A stretch of 64,000 bases of DNA from the NCBI GenBank assembly GCA_016291135.1, contig JAEFAE010000004.1, positions 1 to 64,000 of the forward strand. The letters are read 5' to 3'. Positions 34,050-44,800 of this stretch are shown in pieces. The DNA comes from Bacteroidales bacterium (lineage in GTDB: Bacteria; Bacteroidota; Bacteroidia; Bacteroidales; F082). The notes below the pieces were generated by a model, which was not told where the DNA came from, made no database searches, and saw only the letters and a program-made list of their open reading frames with translations. Each line of letters opens with the position of its first letter. Within the stretch, counting starts at the first letter, position 1. The translations under genes were made by a program, and so were the position numbers.

Positions 34050-35150
34050 ATGAGCGAAGTAGAAGAAAAATACGAAGACATCCAAGCGGCATCGTTGGAG
34101 TCTTTTGATGGTAAGACCTGCCCCAATTGCGGCGCTACGGTCACGTTCGATCCTGCCTTGGGTGAGATGCATTGTGAGTATTGCGGCTACCATTGCAAGT
34201 TGCCGGATGCCAGCTCGGGAAACGACATCTGTGAGATGGATTTTGAGGCGGCTGCCAACAAGGAGAGCTACGAGTGGGGGTCGGAAAAGAAGTCTGTGGA
34301 GTGCAAGAGCTGCGGCGCGGTGACCATCTACGACGCCTTGGAGACGGCGGCGGTCTGTCCTTTCTGCGGATCCACCCATGTCATGTCCACCACCTCGGGC
34401 GAGTCCATCGCTCCCGGCGCGGTCTGTCCGTTCACCGTTACCAAGGGCAATGCGGGCGACTGCTTCACGAAGTGGCTCAAAAAGAAATGGTTTGCCCCGA
34501 CCAAGGCCAAGAAAAACGCCCTACCGGATGCTTTCCAAGGGGTGTATCTGCCTTATTGGACCTACGATGCCCAGACCACGTCCTCGTTTACGGCGCGTGT
34601 CGGCTACGACCGTGTGGTCCAACGGGACGGCAAAAAGGAAACGGTGACGAACTGGCGTCCTGTCAGCGGCGTCTACCAGGAGTTCTTCGACGACGAGACC
34701 GTGGTGGGTTCCAAACGTCATGAGGGCACGCCGATTTCGTCCTGCGAGCCCTTCGATTTCACCAAACTGGTGCCCTATTCTCCACAGGTGGTGGCGGGAT
34801 TCGCTGCCGAGCGCTATTCCGTCGGCTTGAAGGAAGGCTGGGAGGCGGCCCAAAAGAAGATCCAAAACAAGCTGCGTACCGACATTAGCCAATACGCTAG
34901 GGGCAACTGGAGGGCCGACAAGGTCGATTCGCTCCACTTCTCCACGCTGTACAGCAAGGTCACCTACAAGTACCTGCTGGTGCCGGTGTGGTTGTCCTCG
35001 TTCAAGTATAAGGAAAAGGTGTACCAGTTTGTGGTCAACGGCCAGACGGGCAAGGTGGGCGGCAAGGCCCCGACCTCGGTCTGGAAGGTGTTGCTGGCCA
35101 TCGGCATCGTCGCCGGTGTCATTGCCGGTTTGTGCTTCTTGCTGAGGTAA
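34050..35150 (+). CDS. TFIIB-type zinc-ribbon membrane protein
   Basis: 366 residues. Two zinc ribbons occur near the N-terminus: CPNCG with CEYCG (about 25-50) and CKSCG with CPFCG (about 92-115). A soluble middle domain has YLPYWTYDAQT and FDFTKLVPYSPQVVAGF. One transmembrane segment is at the extreme C-terminus (VWKVLLAIGIVAGVIAGLC). The family is widespread and usually called 'TFIIB-type zinc ribbon-containing protein'; no biochemical function is known. It has its own promoter and a strong terminator, so it is monocistronic. Confidence 0.85.
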   Translation: MSEVEEKYEDIQAASLESFDGKTCPNCGATVTFDPALGEMHCEYCGYHCKLPDASSGNDICEMDFEAAANKESYEWGSEKKSVECKSCGAVTIYDALETAAVCPFCGSTHVMSTTSGESIAPGAVCPFTVTKGNAGDCFTKWLKKKWFAPTKAKKNALPDAFQGVYLPYWTYDAQTTSSFTARVGYDRVVQRDGKKETVTNWRPVSGVYQEFFDDETVVGSKRHEGTPISSCEPFDFTKLVPYSPQVVAGFAAERYSVGLKEGWEAAQKKIQNKLRTDISQYARGNWRADKVDSLHFSTLYSKVTYKYLLVPVWLSSFKYKEKVYQFVVNGQTGKVGGKAPTSVWKVLLAIGIVAGVIAGLCFLLR

Positions 35151-35174
35151 AGGCCCGACGCCTGTATAAAAAGA

Positions 35175-35206
35175 GTGGGAGGCGCCCCGTTCGGGGCGCC
35201 TCCCAC
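35175..35206. terminator. Bidirectional terminator hairpin
   Basis: A 15-bp perfect GC-rich stem (GTGGGAGGCGCCCCG and its complement) with a two-base TT apex, flanked by A-rich and T-rich runs. It lies between the convergent zinc-ribbon and tricorn-like genes. Confidence 0.92.
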
Positions 35207-35224
35207 TTCTTTTAGTTGGACTTC

Positions 35225-38200
35225 TTATTTGGACTTGTCAGGGAAGGCCGGGACGGCTGGGATCTCAGGATAGTCCTTCAGCTGTTCCAGGATGACTTCG
35301 ATGGCTTTGTTCAGCTGGTCGTCGATGCCCTCGAACTCGCGGGCCGGGTCGTTGTCGATCACGATGTCGGGATCAACGCCGTAGCCTTCGATGACCCAGT
35401 TGCCGTTCTCGTCGAAGGGAGCGAACTCAGGACGGGTCAGGGTGCCGCCGTCGATGAATGGCAGGCTGCCCCGGATGCCGACCACGCCACCCCAGGAACG
35501 GGTGCCGATGGTGGTTCCGATCTTGTGCTTCTTGAACTGGTAGGGGAAGAGGTCGCCGTCGGAGGCCGAGTATTTGTTGAACAGCAACACCTTGGGGCCA
35601 AGCATCATTTTGGTGGGCTTGGTCTCAGGCTCGCAGTTGCGCATCATGTCGTATAACGAGAGCTCGCGGCGCAGGCGTTCGATGATCATGGGGCTGACGT
35701 TGCCGCCGCCGTTGCCACGATCGTCGATGATGAGGGCCTTCTTGTCGAGTTGGGGATAGAAGTACTTGGCGAATTCGTTGAGTCCGTCGACACCCATGTC
35801 GGGGATGTGGATGTAGCCCACCTGTCCGTTGGTGGCCTTGCTCACCTTTTCGATGTTGTCTTGCACCATGTTGTAGTAATAGAGTCCGTTCTCGTCGGCG
35901 ATGGGCTTCACCACGATGTCGCGGCTGCCTTTTTCGGAGGCGCTGCCGTTGATGCTGAGCAGGACCGGGGTGTTGGCTTTGCCGACCAAGGCCTTATACA
36001 TGTCTTTCATGTCTTTGGTGCTTTGTCCGTCGATGGCGACGATATAATCGCCTTCCTTGACGTTGAGTCCGACCTCGGTGAGGGGAGAACGGGTCTTTTC
36101 GTTCCAGTTCTCGCCCTTGAGGATCTTGTCGATCTGGAAATAGCCCGACTTGTCGCGGTGGATCTGGGCACCCAACAATCCGAGCTTGATGCGTTCGGGT
36201 TTGAGGCGGTCGCCGTCGCCCACGTAGGCATGGCCGATGTTGATCTCGCCGATCATCTCACCGATGAGATAGGTGAGGTCGTAGCGGTCGGAGCAGTAGG
36301 GGACGAGCTTGCCGTATTTCTCTTTCATGGCGGGCCAGTCCACCCCATGCATGTTGGGGGCGTAGAAGAAGTCGCGCTCCTGGCGCCAGGCCTCGTTGAG
36401 GATCTGGGTCCATTCTTCCTTGAGGTTGACCCATTTCTTCATCTGGCTGAGGTCGAGACTGCCTTCCGCCTTGCCGCCACCCATGCCAGGGCCTTCTTTG
36501 CCACCGCCCGGCATCGGTCCCTTAGGGGCATTGATGATCTTGTAGCCGTCACGGTCGCGCACAAGCATCTTGCTGCCGTCGGCGGTGAGTTGGTAGCCCA
36601 TGTTGCCGCCGATGCTGGTGCATTTCTTGGTCTTGGCATCGAAATACCCCAGACCCCCGCCGTTGCGGCCGGCCGCCACGTAGTAGAGGCCGTCTTCCAC
36701 GCCGGTGAGGCGGAAGTAGCTGCCGGCGCCGGCCGGCAATGCCACGATGCGATGGGCGATGCCTTCAAAGTCGATCTTCACCTCCTTGGCTTCCTTCTTG
36801 CCAGGTTTGTCGGGACCTCCCTTGCCATCCTTGGGACCTTTCCCCTCAGGGCCTTTCCCTTCGGGACCTTTGGAATCCTCCTTCTTGTCGCCATCGGCCT
36901 TCACCTCGTCGTTCTCGGTCAGGAAGGGAGAAGGGGTGTCCTTCTGCAAGGTGACCAGATAGATGCGAGTCATGTCGGTATAGACATGGTTCCATTCCGT
37001 TCGGCTGTAAGTGGGGCGGTAGTCGCGCTCAGAGGTGAAATACAGGTATTTGCCGTTCTTGTCGAAGACCGGGTTGGAGGCGTTGAACAGGGCCTCGGTC
37101 ACCACTTCGTCCTTGCCGGAGGCGATGTTGTAGATGTGGATCTGGCTCACGCCGAAGGTGCTGGGCATGGTGTAGGCGATCCAGCGGCTGTCGGCCGACC
37201 AGGCGTAGTCGTCCATCTCGCCGGTCTTGTTCTGTGCCACCACAGTCACTTTCTTGCTGCCGATCTCCACCATGTTGAGCCGGTTCATCTTATCGCACCA
37301 GGTGACGTATTTGCTGTCGGGCGACCAGGTCGGATCCCATTTGTAGGTGTCGGCGTCCTTGGTGAGCTGGATGGCTTCCTCCTTGCCGTCTTGGGCTTGG
37401 ATGTAGATCTCGTCTTCGCCCGTCCGGTCGCTGATGTAGGCGATGTATTTGCCGTCGGGCGACCAGGTCACGTCGCGGTCGTGGACCCCGTCGCTCTGGG
37501 TGAGGTTACGGGTGATGCCCGACTTGGCCGGGACGGTCCATACGTCGCCACGGGCACCGAAAGCTACCCGTTTCCCGTCGGGGGCGATGCTGCTGCTGTT
37601 GATGAACTTGCTGCAGTCGATGTATTTGGTTCGGGTGGAATTGGCGTCGTCGAGGATCTGGACGGGGATGGGATGGACCTTGCCGTCGCTCAGGTTGTAG
37701 CGGAAGAGCTCGCCGCCATTCTCAAACACGATGTCGTTGTCGCCCAGCGAGGGGTATTTGATGTCGTAATAGGTGTAGTCGGTCACCTTGGAGGTCTGCT
37801 TGGTCTTGGTGTCGTACACGAAGAGGTTCATCGTGCGGTCGCGGTCGCTGCAGAAATACACCTTGTCGCCGACCCACATGGGGAAGATGTCTTGGGCATC
37901 GTTGCGGGTGATGTTCTCGATCTTCTTCGTCTTGAAGTCGTAGATCCACACGTCGTCGGCCATGCCGCCCTTGTAGTATTTCCAGGTACGGAACTCACGC
38001 ATCACGCGGTTGTAGGCGATCTTCTTTCCGTCGGGGGAATAGGAGATCCAGCCGCCTTCAGGCAATGGGAGTTGCTCGGCGATGCCGCCTTCGATGTTGG
38101 CTAGGAAGAGCTGGCCCACGAAATCGTCCCAGCTTTGCTTGCGGGAACGGAATACGATGTTTTCGTTGTCTCTCCAGGTCATCACGATGTTGTTCGGTCC

Positions 38201-38554
38201 CATGCGGTCGCTCACGTCGTCGCGGCCTAGGGTAGCCGTGTAAGTGAGTCGGGTGGGGGTGCCGCACTCGGGATAGGGCATTACATAGACTTCGGTATTG
38301 CCGTCGTACTGGCCGGTGAAAGCCAGGTGCTTGCCATCGGGAGCGAAGCGGGCGAACATCTCGTACCCGTCGACGTCGTTGGTGAGTTTGTGGGCGATGC
38401 CGCCTTTGACATCCACCTTGTACAGGTCGCCGCCGTGGGAAAACACCACGTCGTTGCCATGGATGGTGGGGAAGCGGAGCATTTTGGCTTCATGCTGGGC
38501 GTTGGCCAGCAATGCCAATCCTAAAAGTAGTAAAAGTGTGATGAGTTTTTTCAT
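35225..38554 (-). CDS. Tricorn-protease-like S41 peptidase
   Basis: 1109 residues with a Sec signal peptide (ends LLANAQ). The domain order follows tricorn: an N-terminal PD40/TolB-type propeller (GNDVVFSHGGDLY, AFTGQYDGN), a second propeller (TWSPDGKYIAYISD, TWSPDSKYVTW), a PDZ (GLNVKEGDYIVAIDG) and the C-terminal S41 core with LIIDDRGNGGG and the catalytic Ser S998 in KYSASDGD. A low-complexity G/K/P-rich insert, repeating GKGPEGKGP, interrupts the protein near residues 565-590, and a smaller PGGGKEGPGMGGG follows near 690. It probably degrades peptides in the periplasm or at the surface. The helicase-nuclease gene ends 2 bp upstream on the same strand, so the two may be co-transcribed. Confidence 0.92.
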   Translation of the reverse strand: MKKLITLLLLLGLALLANAQHEAKMLRFPTIHGNDVVFSHGGDLYKVDVKGGIAHKLTNDVDGYEMFARFAPDGKHLAFTGQYDGNTEVYVMPYPECGTPTRLTYTATLGRDDVSDRMGPNNIVMTWRDNENIVFRSRKQSWDDFVGQLFLANIEGGIAEQLPLPEGGWISYSPDGKKIAYNRVMREFRTWKYYKGGMADDVWIYDFKTKKIENITRNDAQDIFPMWVGDKVYFCSDRDRTMNLFVYDTKTKQTSKVTDYTYYDIKYPSLGDNDIVFENGGELFRYNLSDGKVHPIPVQILDDANSTRTKYIDCSKFINSSSIAPDGKRVAFGARGDVWTVPAKSGITRNLTQSDGVHDRDVTWSPDGKYIAYISDRTGEDEIYIQAQDGKEEAIQLTKDADTYKWDPTWSPDSKYVTWCDKMNRLNMVEIGSKKVTVVAQNKTGEMDDYAWSADSRWIAYTMPSTFGVSQIHIYNIASGKDEVVTEALFNASNPVFDKNGKYLYFTSERDYRPTYSRTEWNHVYTDMTRIYLVTLQKDTPSPFLTENDEVKADGDKKEDSKGPEGKGPEGKGPKDGKGGPDKPGKKEAKEVKIDFEGIAHRIVALPAGAGSYFRLTGVEDGLYYVAAGRNGGGLGYFDAKTKKCTSIGGNMGYQLTADGSKMLVRDRDGYKIINAPKGPMPGGGKEGPGMGGGKAEGSLDLSQMKKWVNLKEEWTQILNEAWRQERDFFYAPNMHGVDWPAMKEKYGKLVPYCSDRYDLTYLIGEMIGEINIGHAYVGDGDRLKPERIKLGLLGAQIHRDKSGYFQIDKILKGENWNEKTRSPLTEVGLNVKEGDYIVAIDGQSTKDMKDMYKALVGKANTPVLLSINGSASEKGSRDIVVKPIADENGLYYYNMVQDNIEKVSKATNGQVGYIHIPDMGVDGLNEFAKYFYPQLDKKALIIDDRGNGGGNVSPMIIERLRRELSLYDMMRNCEPETKPTKMMLGPKVLLFNKYSASDGDLFPYQFKKHKIGTTIGTRSWGGVVGIRGSLPFIDGGTLTRPEFAPFDENGNWVIEGYGVDPDIVIDNDPAREFEGIDDQLNKAIEVILEQLKDYPEIPAVPAFPDKSK

Positions 38555-38556
38555 AA

Positions 38557-41500
38557 TTATATTGTATTGAGTTGGATTTCCACTGGAACGGCCTCGACCT
38601 CCTCACCGAGATAGACCAGGTAGGCTTCGATGGGTTTCGAAACCATCTTCTGCAGGACGGCGCCGTAACGCTGTAACTGCGCATGATGGGCTGGAGCGGG
38701 CTTTCCTGTCTTGTAATCAAGCAGATAGATCTTGTCGGGTAGCTCGGCATAACGGTCGGGCCGCAGGATTCCGTAAGGATGGGAGAGGATCTCGCACTCG
38801 TTCTTGACACGGGCCTCCGGCAGGAAGGCCCGTTCGATGACTGGATGGTGCATCATCTTGAGGAAGAGGTCCTTGAGCTGTTGGGCGCGTGATGCGTCGA
38901 TGACGCCGGCGTCGAGATGGGGACGCAGGGCGCGGTCCATGTCGGCCTCATGTTCGATCTCAGAGAGCACCTGGTGGACGAAGTCTCCCCATTCCTGGGG
39001 TTTCATCCGGTCTTCCCTCGAGATCCAGAACATGCTGGGATCGGGGTCAATCGATATCTTGTCGAACCATTCGCTGGAACGGGATTCATGATAGGTGTTC
39101 GGGAGGGGTGGCGTGTCTTCCCGGTCCTTCACTTTCGGGGTGGAGGGGTCGCCCAGGCGGTAGACGATCCGGTCGGTGTCCTTCGTCACCCATTGTTCCT
39201 GATGCTGGTTGAGAAAGTCGTTCAGCGGGTGCCTCCCGTCGTCTTTCCCTTGATAGGAGAGGATGTACAGGCGTTGGATGGCACGGGTGAACGCCACATA
39301 GAAGAGGTTCAGGTTGTCGAGGCGGATGCGCCGTTGCTCCTGCTCGTAAACCGCCTGCACGCTTGGGTTCCATTGGGCACGTTTGTCACTGAGATTGAAC
39401 TGTATCTTGCCGATGTGGGGAAGGGGTTCGAATCCCAACTGCTCCGGAGCGATCCAAAGGGTGGTGCCCCGACTGTTGCCGAGGTCGTCGTTGGCGTAGG
39501 GGTAGATGACGACGGGGAACTCCAGCCCCTTGGACTTATGAATCGTCATGATGGTGACGGCGTCGGTGTCGCTGGTGACCACCGTCAGCTTGGAACGTTT
39601 CTTCTCCCAGTAGTCGAGGAAGGCGGCGATGCTGTTCTGGTCGGCCGACTGCCAGTCGAAGACGGTATCGAAGAGGAAGTTGAGGTAGGTGTCGCCCACG
39701 GTGTTGAAACCGTAGCGGCGGGCCAAGGCCGCGCATAGGTCGTAAAGACTGTAGGCGTTGGCCAGCAGCGACTGGAGGGCGCCCTCGGGCAGTCCCATCT
39801 CGGCTTCGATGGGCTGCTCACCGTGGGCGATGGCCTGTACATGGTCGAAGAAGCCGTCGACGGTTCCCGTGAATCCCTCTTGATGGCAGGCGTGCCAGTA
39901 GTGGAGCACGGCGGCGATGGCAACGGGGTTGTCGGGATGGAGGAGGTAGTCCAGCGTCTGGAGGATCAGCTGTACCTTGTCCGACGATTGGAGTTGTATG
40001 GAGTCGTTGGAGATCACCTCGATGCCTTGCTCGGTCAGGTAGTTGGCGATCAGGGTCCCGTGTTTGTTTTCCCGTACCAGCACGGTGATGTCCTTTTTCC
40101 GGAAACCGTTCCCCAGCACCTCTTCGATGAGTTCCTTGACGCGGGCGGGAAGGGTTTCCTGGTCGATGGCCTGTCTGTTGAAACACTCTACCTGCACCAT
40201 GCCGGGCTCGGTTTTCATGCCTTGCTGTTCGATGGAGACCTCCTTGCCGGTGGCAGGGTCGTTGTCGATATAGACCTTGCGGGCGTCTTCGTCCAGGTAG
40301 GGGGCATTCGCACTGAAGGCAAAGAAGGCGTTGTTGAAGTCCACGATGTTTCGGAAGGAGCGGAAGTTGCGTTTCAACTCGTTGAAATCGAAATAGTTGA
40401 TCAAATTACGCTCAAAATCGTCAAAGGCGGGGCTGTTCTCGGGTTTGTTGTAGATCTTGGGCAGGCTCACGATCTGTCCCACCTCGCCGTTGCGCCAACG
40501 GTAGATGGATTGCTTGCCATCGCCCACCACCATGTTGAAGTGCCGGTCGGCCAGGTTGTTGTCCAGCAGGGGGATGAGGTTTTGCCATTGCAGGAGGGAG
40601 GTGTCCTGGAACTCATCGATGAAAAGGTGTTTGATCTGTTCCCCGATACGTTCGTAGATGAAGGGGACGGAGAAGTCGCCCATGATCTCGTTGATGCGTT
40701 TGTTGAACTCGGAGATGTGGACCAGCTGCTCCTCGCCGATGTAGGCGTCCATCTCGGCGTGGATGACCGATCTCAGGACGTACAGGCTGAGCATGGTGGC
40801 CTGTTCCCGGTAGAAAAGATAGGCGCCGTAGTGGGCGAGGTAGTATTTCAGGAAAGAGAGGAACGTGCGCTCAAAAGCCTGTTGGAGCTGGTCGAAGTCG
40901 TTCCGTTGGGCAGGCAGTTCCTTGGCACACCAGCCCTCGGGATTCTCGAGGAGTTTCAGCATATTGGCCCCCGGAGGGTCGAAGGTCTTGGCTTGGACCT
41001 TGTTTCGCAGGCTGAGGCAGGGGCTTTTGCTTTTGTAGCTGAAGTCGTCGGGACGGAGCCCATAGTCGCGACAGAAGGCGTCAAAGCCGACCAGGAAGGC
41101 GGCACATTGCTTCTCAAAAGGTTCGGTGCGCGTTTTCAGGAACTTCACGGTCTCGTCGTACTGCGCGCGGTCGGTGAACTGGTTCCACTCGTTTCGCTGG
41201 TAGGCGTCCTCCTTGAAGAGGACGTTGACGAACGCATGGATGTTTTGGCTGATCTTGGGGCTCTTCTCCTCCTCCAGCTTCAAGCCGCTGAAGTCTTCCA
41301 GAATCCGGGTCAGGAAGGGGTTGTCTGGACCGATCTGCGCGCCGATGCGTTCGGTGATCGCGTCGGCCACCTCCACCTCGTCGATGCTGACGATGAACTG
41401 GTTAGGCAGTCGCAGCTCCTGGGCGAAAGGCCGGGCAAGCCGTTGCACGAAGGTGTCGATGGTGCACACAAAGAAATGGCTGTAGTCGTGGAGGATGTGT

Positions 41501-41811
41501 TGAAACAGCAGCTGGGCGTGACGCTTCAGCGTGGGCCGATCCAGCTGTAGGCACTGGAGCAAGTCCGCCTCCATGGGTTGTGGCGGCTGTTCGGGATGGC
41601 TGTGGATGAGGCCGTTGAGTTGGTCGACGATCTTGGCTTTCATCTCGTTGGCAGCCATGTTGGTGAACGTGATGGCGAGGATGTGGCGGTAGTTCAGGGT
41701 CGCCGCCTCGCTGGCAAGACAGAGGCTCAGGTACTCCTTGATGATGGTGTACGTTTTGCCCGCTCCGGCGGAGGCTTGGTATACCTTGAAGGGTTTATTG
41801 GGCTGGCTCAT
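38557..41811 (-). CDS. UvrD/AddA-type ATP-dependent helicase-nuclease
   Basis: 1084 residues. Walker A is ASAGAGKT (about 13-20), the motif II region is HLFIDEFQDTS, motif III is VVGDGKQSIYRWR, and there is HKSKGLEFPVVIYP plus LFYVAFTRAIQRLYI (motifs V and VI) of superfamily 1A. The C-terminal 80 residues carry a RecB-type nuclease motif: D1019 in LRPDRY and D1032-Y-K1034 in LLDYKTG. It should act in double-strand-break repair or DNA end processing, like AddA or RecB. The expected AddB-type partner is not adjacent. Its first 17 bases overlap the end of tamB, so expression is coupled to an envelope gene. Confidence 0.92.
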   Translation of the reverse strand: MSQPNKPFKVYQASAGAGKTYTIIKEYLSLCLASEAATLNYRHILAITFTNMAANEMKAKIVDQLNGLIHSHPEQPPQPMEADLLQCLQLDRPTLKRHAQLLFQHILHDYSHFFVCTIDTFVQRLARPFAQELRLPNQFIVSIDEVEVADAITERIGAQIGPDNPFLTRILEDFSGLKLEEEKSPKISQNIHAFVNVLFKEDAYQRNEWNQFTDRAQYDETVKFLKTRTEPFEKQCAAFLVGFDAFCRDYGLRPDDFSYKSKSPCLSLRNKVQAKTFDPPGANMLKLLENPEGWCAKELPAQRNDFDQLQQAFERTFLSFLKYYLAHYGAYLFYREQATMLSLYVLRSVIHAEMDAYIGEEQLVHISEFNKRINEIMGDFSVPFIYERIGEQIKHLFIDEFQDTSLLQWQNLIPLLDNNLADRHFNMVVGDGKQSIYRWRNGEVGQIVSLPKIYNKPENSPAFDDFERNLINYFDFNELKRNFRSFRNIVDFNNAFFAFSANAPYLDEDARKVYIDNDPATGKEVSIEQQGMKTEPGMVQVECFNRQAIDQETLPARVKELIEEVLGNGFRKKDITVLVRENKHGTLIANYLTEQGIEVISNDSIQLQSSDKVQLILQTLDYLLHPDNPVAIAAVLHYWHACHQEGFTGTVDGFFDHVQAIAHGEQPIEAEMGLPEGALQSLLANAYSLYDLCAALARRYGFNTVGDTYLNFLFDTVFDWQSADQNSIAAFLDYWEKKRSKLTVVTSDTDAVTIMTIHKSKGLEFPVVIYPYANDDLGNSRGTTLWIAPEQLGFEPLPHIGKIQFNLSDKRAQWNPSVQAVYEQEQRRIRLDNLNLFYVAFTRAIQRLYILSYQGKDDGRHPLNDFLNQHQEQWVTKDTDRIVYRLGDPSTPKVKDREDTPPLPNTYHESRSSEWFDKISIDPDPSMFWISREDRMKPQEWGDFVHQVLSEIEHEADMDRALRPHLDAGVIDASRAQQLKDLFLKMMHHPVIERAFLPEARVKNECEILSHPYGILRPDRYAELPDKIYLLDYKTGKPAPAHHAQLQRYGAVLQKMVSKPIEAYLVYLGEEVEAVPVEIQLNTI

Positions 41812-44800
41812 CTTGTTCGGGTTGTTGGGTGGAGGCAGGATCCGGCGGGCCTAGGGTTTCCGTGCGGTTAGACAAGGGCCGGTTGGAGAGGGGCGTGCTC
41901 TTGCGTTTCTTGAACAGATCCTTGAACTGGTCGAAGCTTCTTCCGTAGGAGAGGCCGATGCCTTGGGTATAGGGGGCCATCTTATAATAGGAATACTGGT
42001 AGTAGTAGGTGTTGTAGTTGGAGCGGTTGAACACCTGGGCGCTCAGCCTCCCGTCCTTGGTGAGTTTTATGTCGACATTGACGTCGCCGATGATGTTGGT
42101 GGAGCTGCTGGCGTAGCTGTTGGTGGGGATGGTGACGCCGAAGTTGGTCTCGATGGTCACCCGATCGTCGAAGAGCTGCTTCTTCAGGGCGATGGTCATT
42201 TCCTCGTTGCTGTATTCGTCGCCCGGCCGGTAGTTGAAGTTGATGTCGAGATCGTTGGTCAGCTGGGAGAGGAAGTCGTTGATCTGGCCGGTGAAGAAGC
42301 CGTAGTAGTTGCTGCTGCCCGAGTAGTTGAACGAGTTCATGACCATCAGGTAGATCGACTGCATGAGCACCTCTGCCTGGTTGGTGGTGTCGATGACCGA
42401 GAAGATGGCCTGCTGAAGCTCGTCGGAGGCGCCTGGGAAGCGGAATCCGAAGGTGATGTCGGGGTTCATCAACCGGTTCTTGAGGTGGACGAGGCATTCT
42501 GCCTTGAGGGTGTTGTTGCTGGAATTGAGCGAGTCGCCGAGGCCCAGGGTGCTGAGCGACGTCTTGGTCTGGTAGACGCCGGTGACGTCGATGGTGCCGT
42601 TGACGGGATCGCCGGTCCAGGAGATGCGGCTGCCTTCTTCTAGGATGAAGTTGCGCCGGAGCAGGTCTTCGATGTTCAGCGAGAGGCTTCCGTTCTTGAT
42701 CACATAGTCGCCGATCAGCGACAGGACGTTCGACTCCATGCCCAACTTGATGTTTCCGTTGCCTTTGGCCTCCAAGGTGCCCAGGTTGTTGGGCAGGGAG
42801 ATCCTGATTTGGGCGTTGTCGTTCACGTCGAGGTCGATCCCGAGGTGGAGGTTGCCCTTCTGCTTGGATGGGGCCTTTTCCGTCGCTTCCTCCGCTTCCT
42901 CAATGGGATTGTTCTTGTTGACAAAGGTGATGAACTCATGCTTGCTCACACTGTTTTTCCCGCCCAACGGGATGGTCATTACGGTGCCTTTCCTGGTGAG
43001 GGCGTTGATGTCCAGCCTCAAGTCGTTGACCGGCCCGTTCACCTCTACCATGCCGCTGGCGATGGCGTTGCCGAAAAACTTGGGACTGAGGTCGGCGGTG
43101 GTCGCCATGGCCAGGAAGTTGTCGGGGAACATTTTGAAATTCAACCGCATGTTTTTCAGGTGGTCGTGCGAGATACTGCCAAATACCAAGGCGGAGTTGC
43201 CGAGGGTATCGGTCAGCATCATGTCCGATAGGCTGATGAGGCGGTCGGTGAGCTCGATGGTGGGGCTGAAGGTGTAGAAGGTGTTCAGGAAGTTGATCTT
43301 GCAGCCTCCGTCAAACACCCGGATGGCTCCCTGCAGTTCGGGTTGTCGGGTGGATCCCGTGATGGTGAGGTCGCCCTTGCAATAGCCTTGGATGCGCTCG
43401 GCCACACCCCTCACGAAGGGGGAGATCATGCTGAGGCTCAGGCTGTCCACATTGAGGCTGAAGTCCAGGTTGTCGTCTTTCTTTTTGGTGTAGTAGCCTC
43501 CAGTGAGTGACAAGGCTTTCCGGTCTTGGTTGCGCAACCCGACGTCAAGCAGGATGGCGTCCTGAAGGTGGTCCCAGTGGCTGTGGATCTCGGCATCGCC
43601 GTAGGTCTCCCCGTTGAATCCCAGCTGCCGGATTTCCATGTCCGCGATGAGCGAAAGGTCGTTTTTCATGTCGCTGACTGTGGCGTTGCCGTAGACCATC
43701 CCGTCCAGGTCGAATCCCATGCCCCGGAAGATGAAGTCGAGGGTGGAGAGGTCGAATTGGTCGAAGCTGAGGGCCAGGGTGTCTTCGGCCGTGTTGGGCA
43801 TCATCCCGTTGAGGCTCATCCGCTGTTCATTGCAGCTGAGTTGGATGTCCTTGAACCGTACCTTGCCGTCTTCGAAATCGACGTAGCCGTCTTTCCGGAG
43901 GTGCCACATCGAGTCGTTGACGAGGATGTCGGCTTGGTGGATGGTGAAGGCTCCGCCCTCGAGGTCGGGGAAGAAGTAGGTGGAGACGAAGGCCTTGTTG
44001 TGGTCCTCAACCTCCTTGTCGTCCCAGCTCAGGTCGGTGCGGATGCTGTCGTTGAAAAGGGTGTTGGTGATGGTGAAACGGTCGATGGCGATCATCGTGG
44101 AGTCGAACTCGGTGCTGTCTCTCAGAATGATCTGGTCGAGGTTGAGTCGGGTGATCAGCTGTCTTGGCGTGCTGGCGCTCTTGCATTCTATGTTGTTGAT
44201 CCTGAAGTTGTTAAACCGGATGGATTTGGAACGCAGGGTGAGGTTCAACAAGCGTGAGCGCGAGGTGAAGGTGCCGTTCAGGGTGGTGTTCTTTGCGATG
44301 CTCAGGTCGGGCACGAACAGTTGGGTAAGGGGCTTCGGATCCTTGACGATGAGGTTGACGATGAAGTCTTGGTCGGACGACTTCCCGCTTTTCTCGAAAG
44401 CTTCGAGATCCTCGGTCCATTGCGGGATCTCGGCGTACGAGGCGATGGTCTGTTTGAAGGCGGTGACCAGGGTGGGGAAGTCCATCTTGCCTGCCATCTC
44501 AAACTCGAGGAAGTCGCAGTTGACTTGGATCTTTTTCTGCATCAGGTTGTCGTTGGCGATGGAGGCGTCCAAGGCATCCATGTCCAGCGTGCCCTTGCTG
44601 TTTTCGAAGGTCATGTTCCTGATGGCGAGCAGGCCTTCCGCCTTGTTGAAGTCGTTGAGATGGATGCCGTCGGCGATGATGGAGGCCCGCAACTTGGCTG
44701 CTGGGTCGTCCTTGATGAGGTTCAGTTTGTTCAGGTCCGCCTTGGTGATGTCGGCCTGGAAGGTGCCGCCGATGGCCTTGGGGTCGGTAAAGTCGAGCCG

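Noticed and set aside
35750-38104. 784-codon open frame on the plus strand
   Set aside because: It lies fully antisense to the tricorn-like peptidase, has no domain, and is explained by GC-rich codon bias of the real gene. The same holds for long frames at 39823-41550, 24237-25766, 47498-48931, 53682-54728 and 55423-57735.
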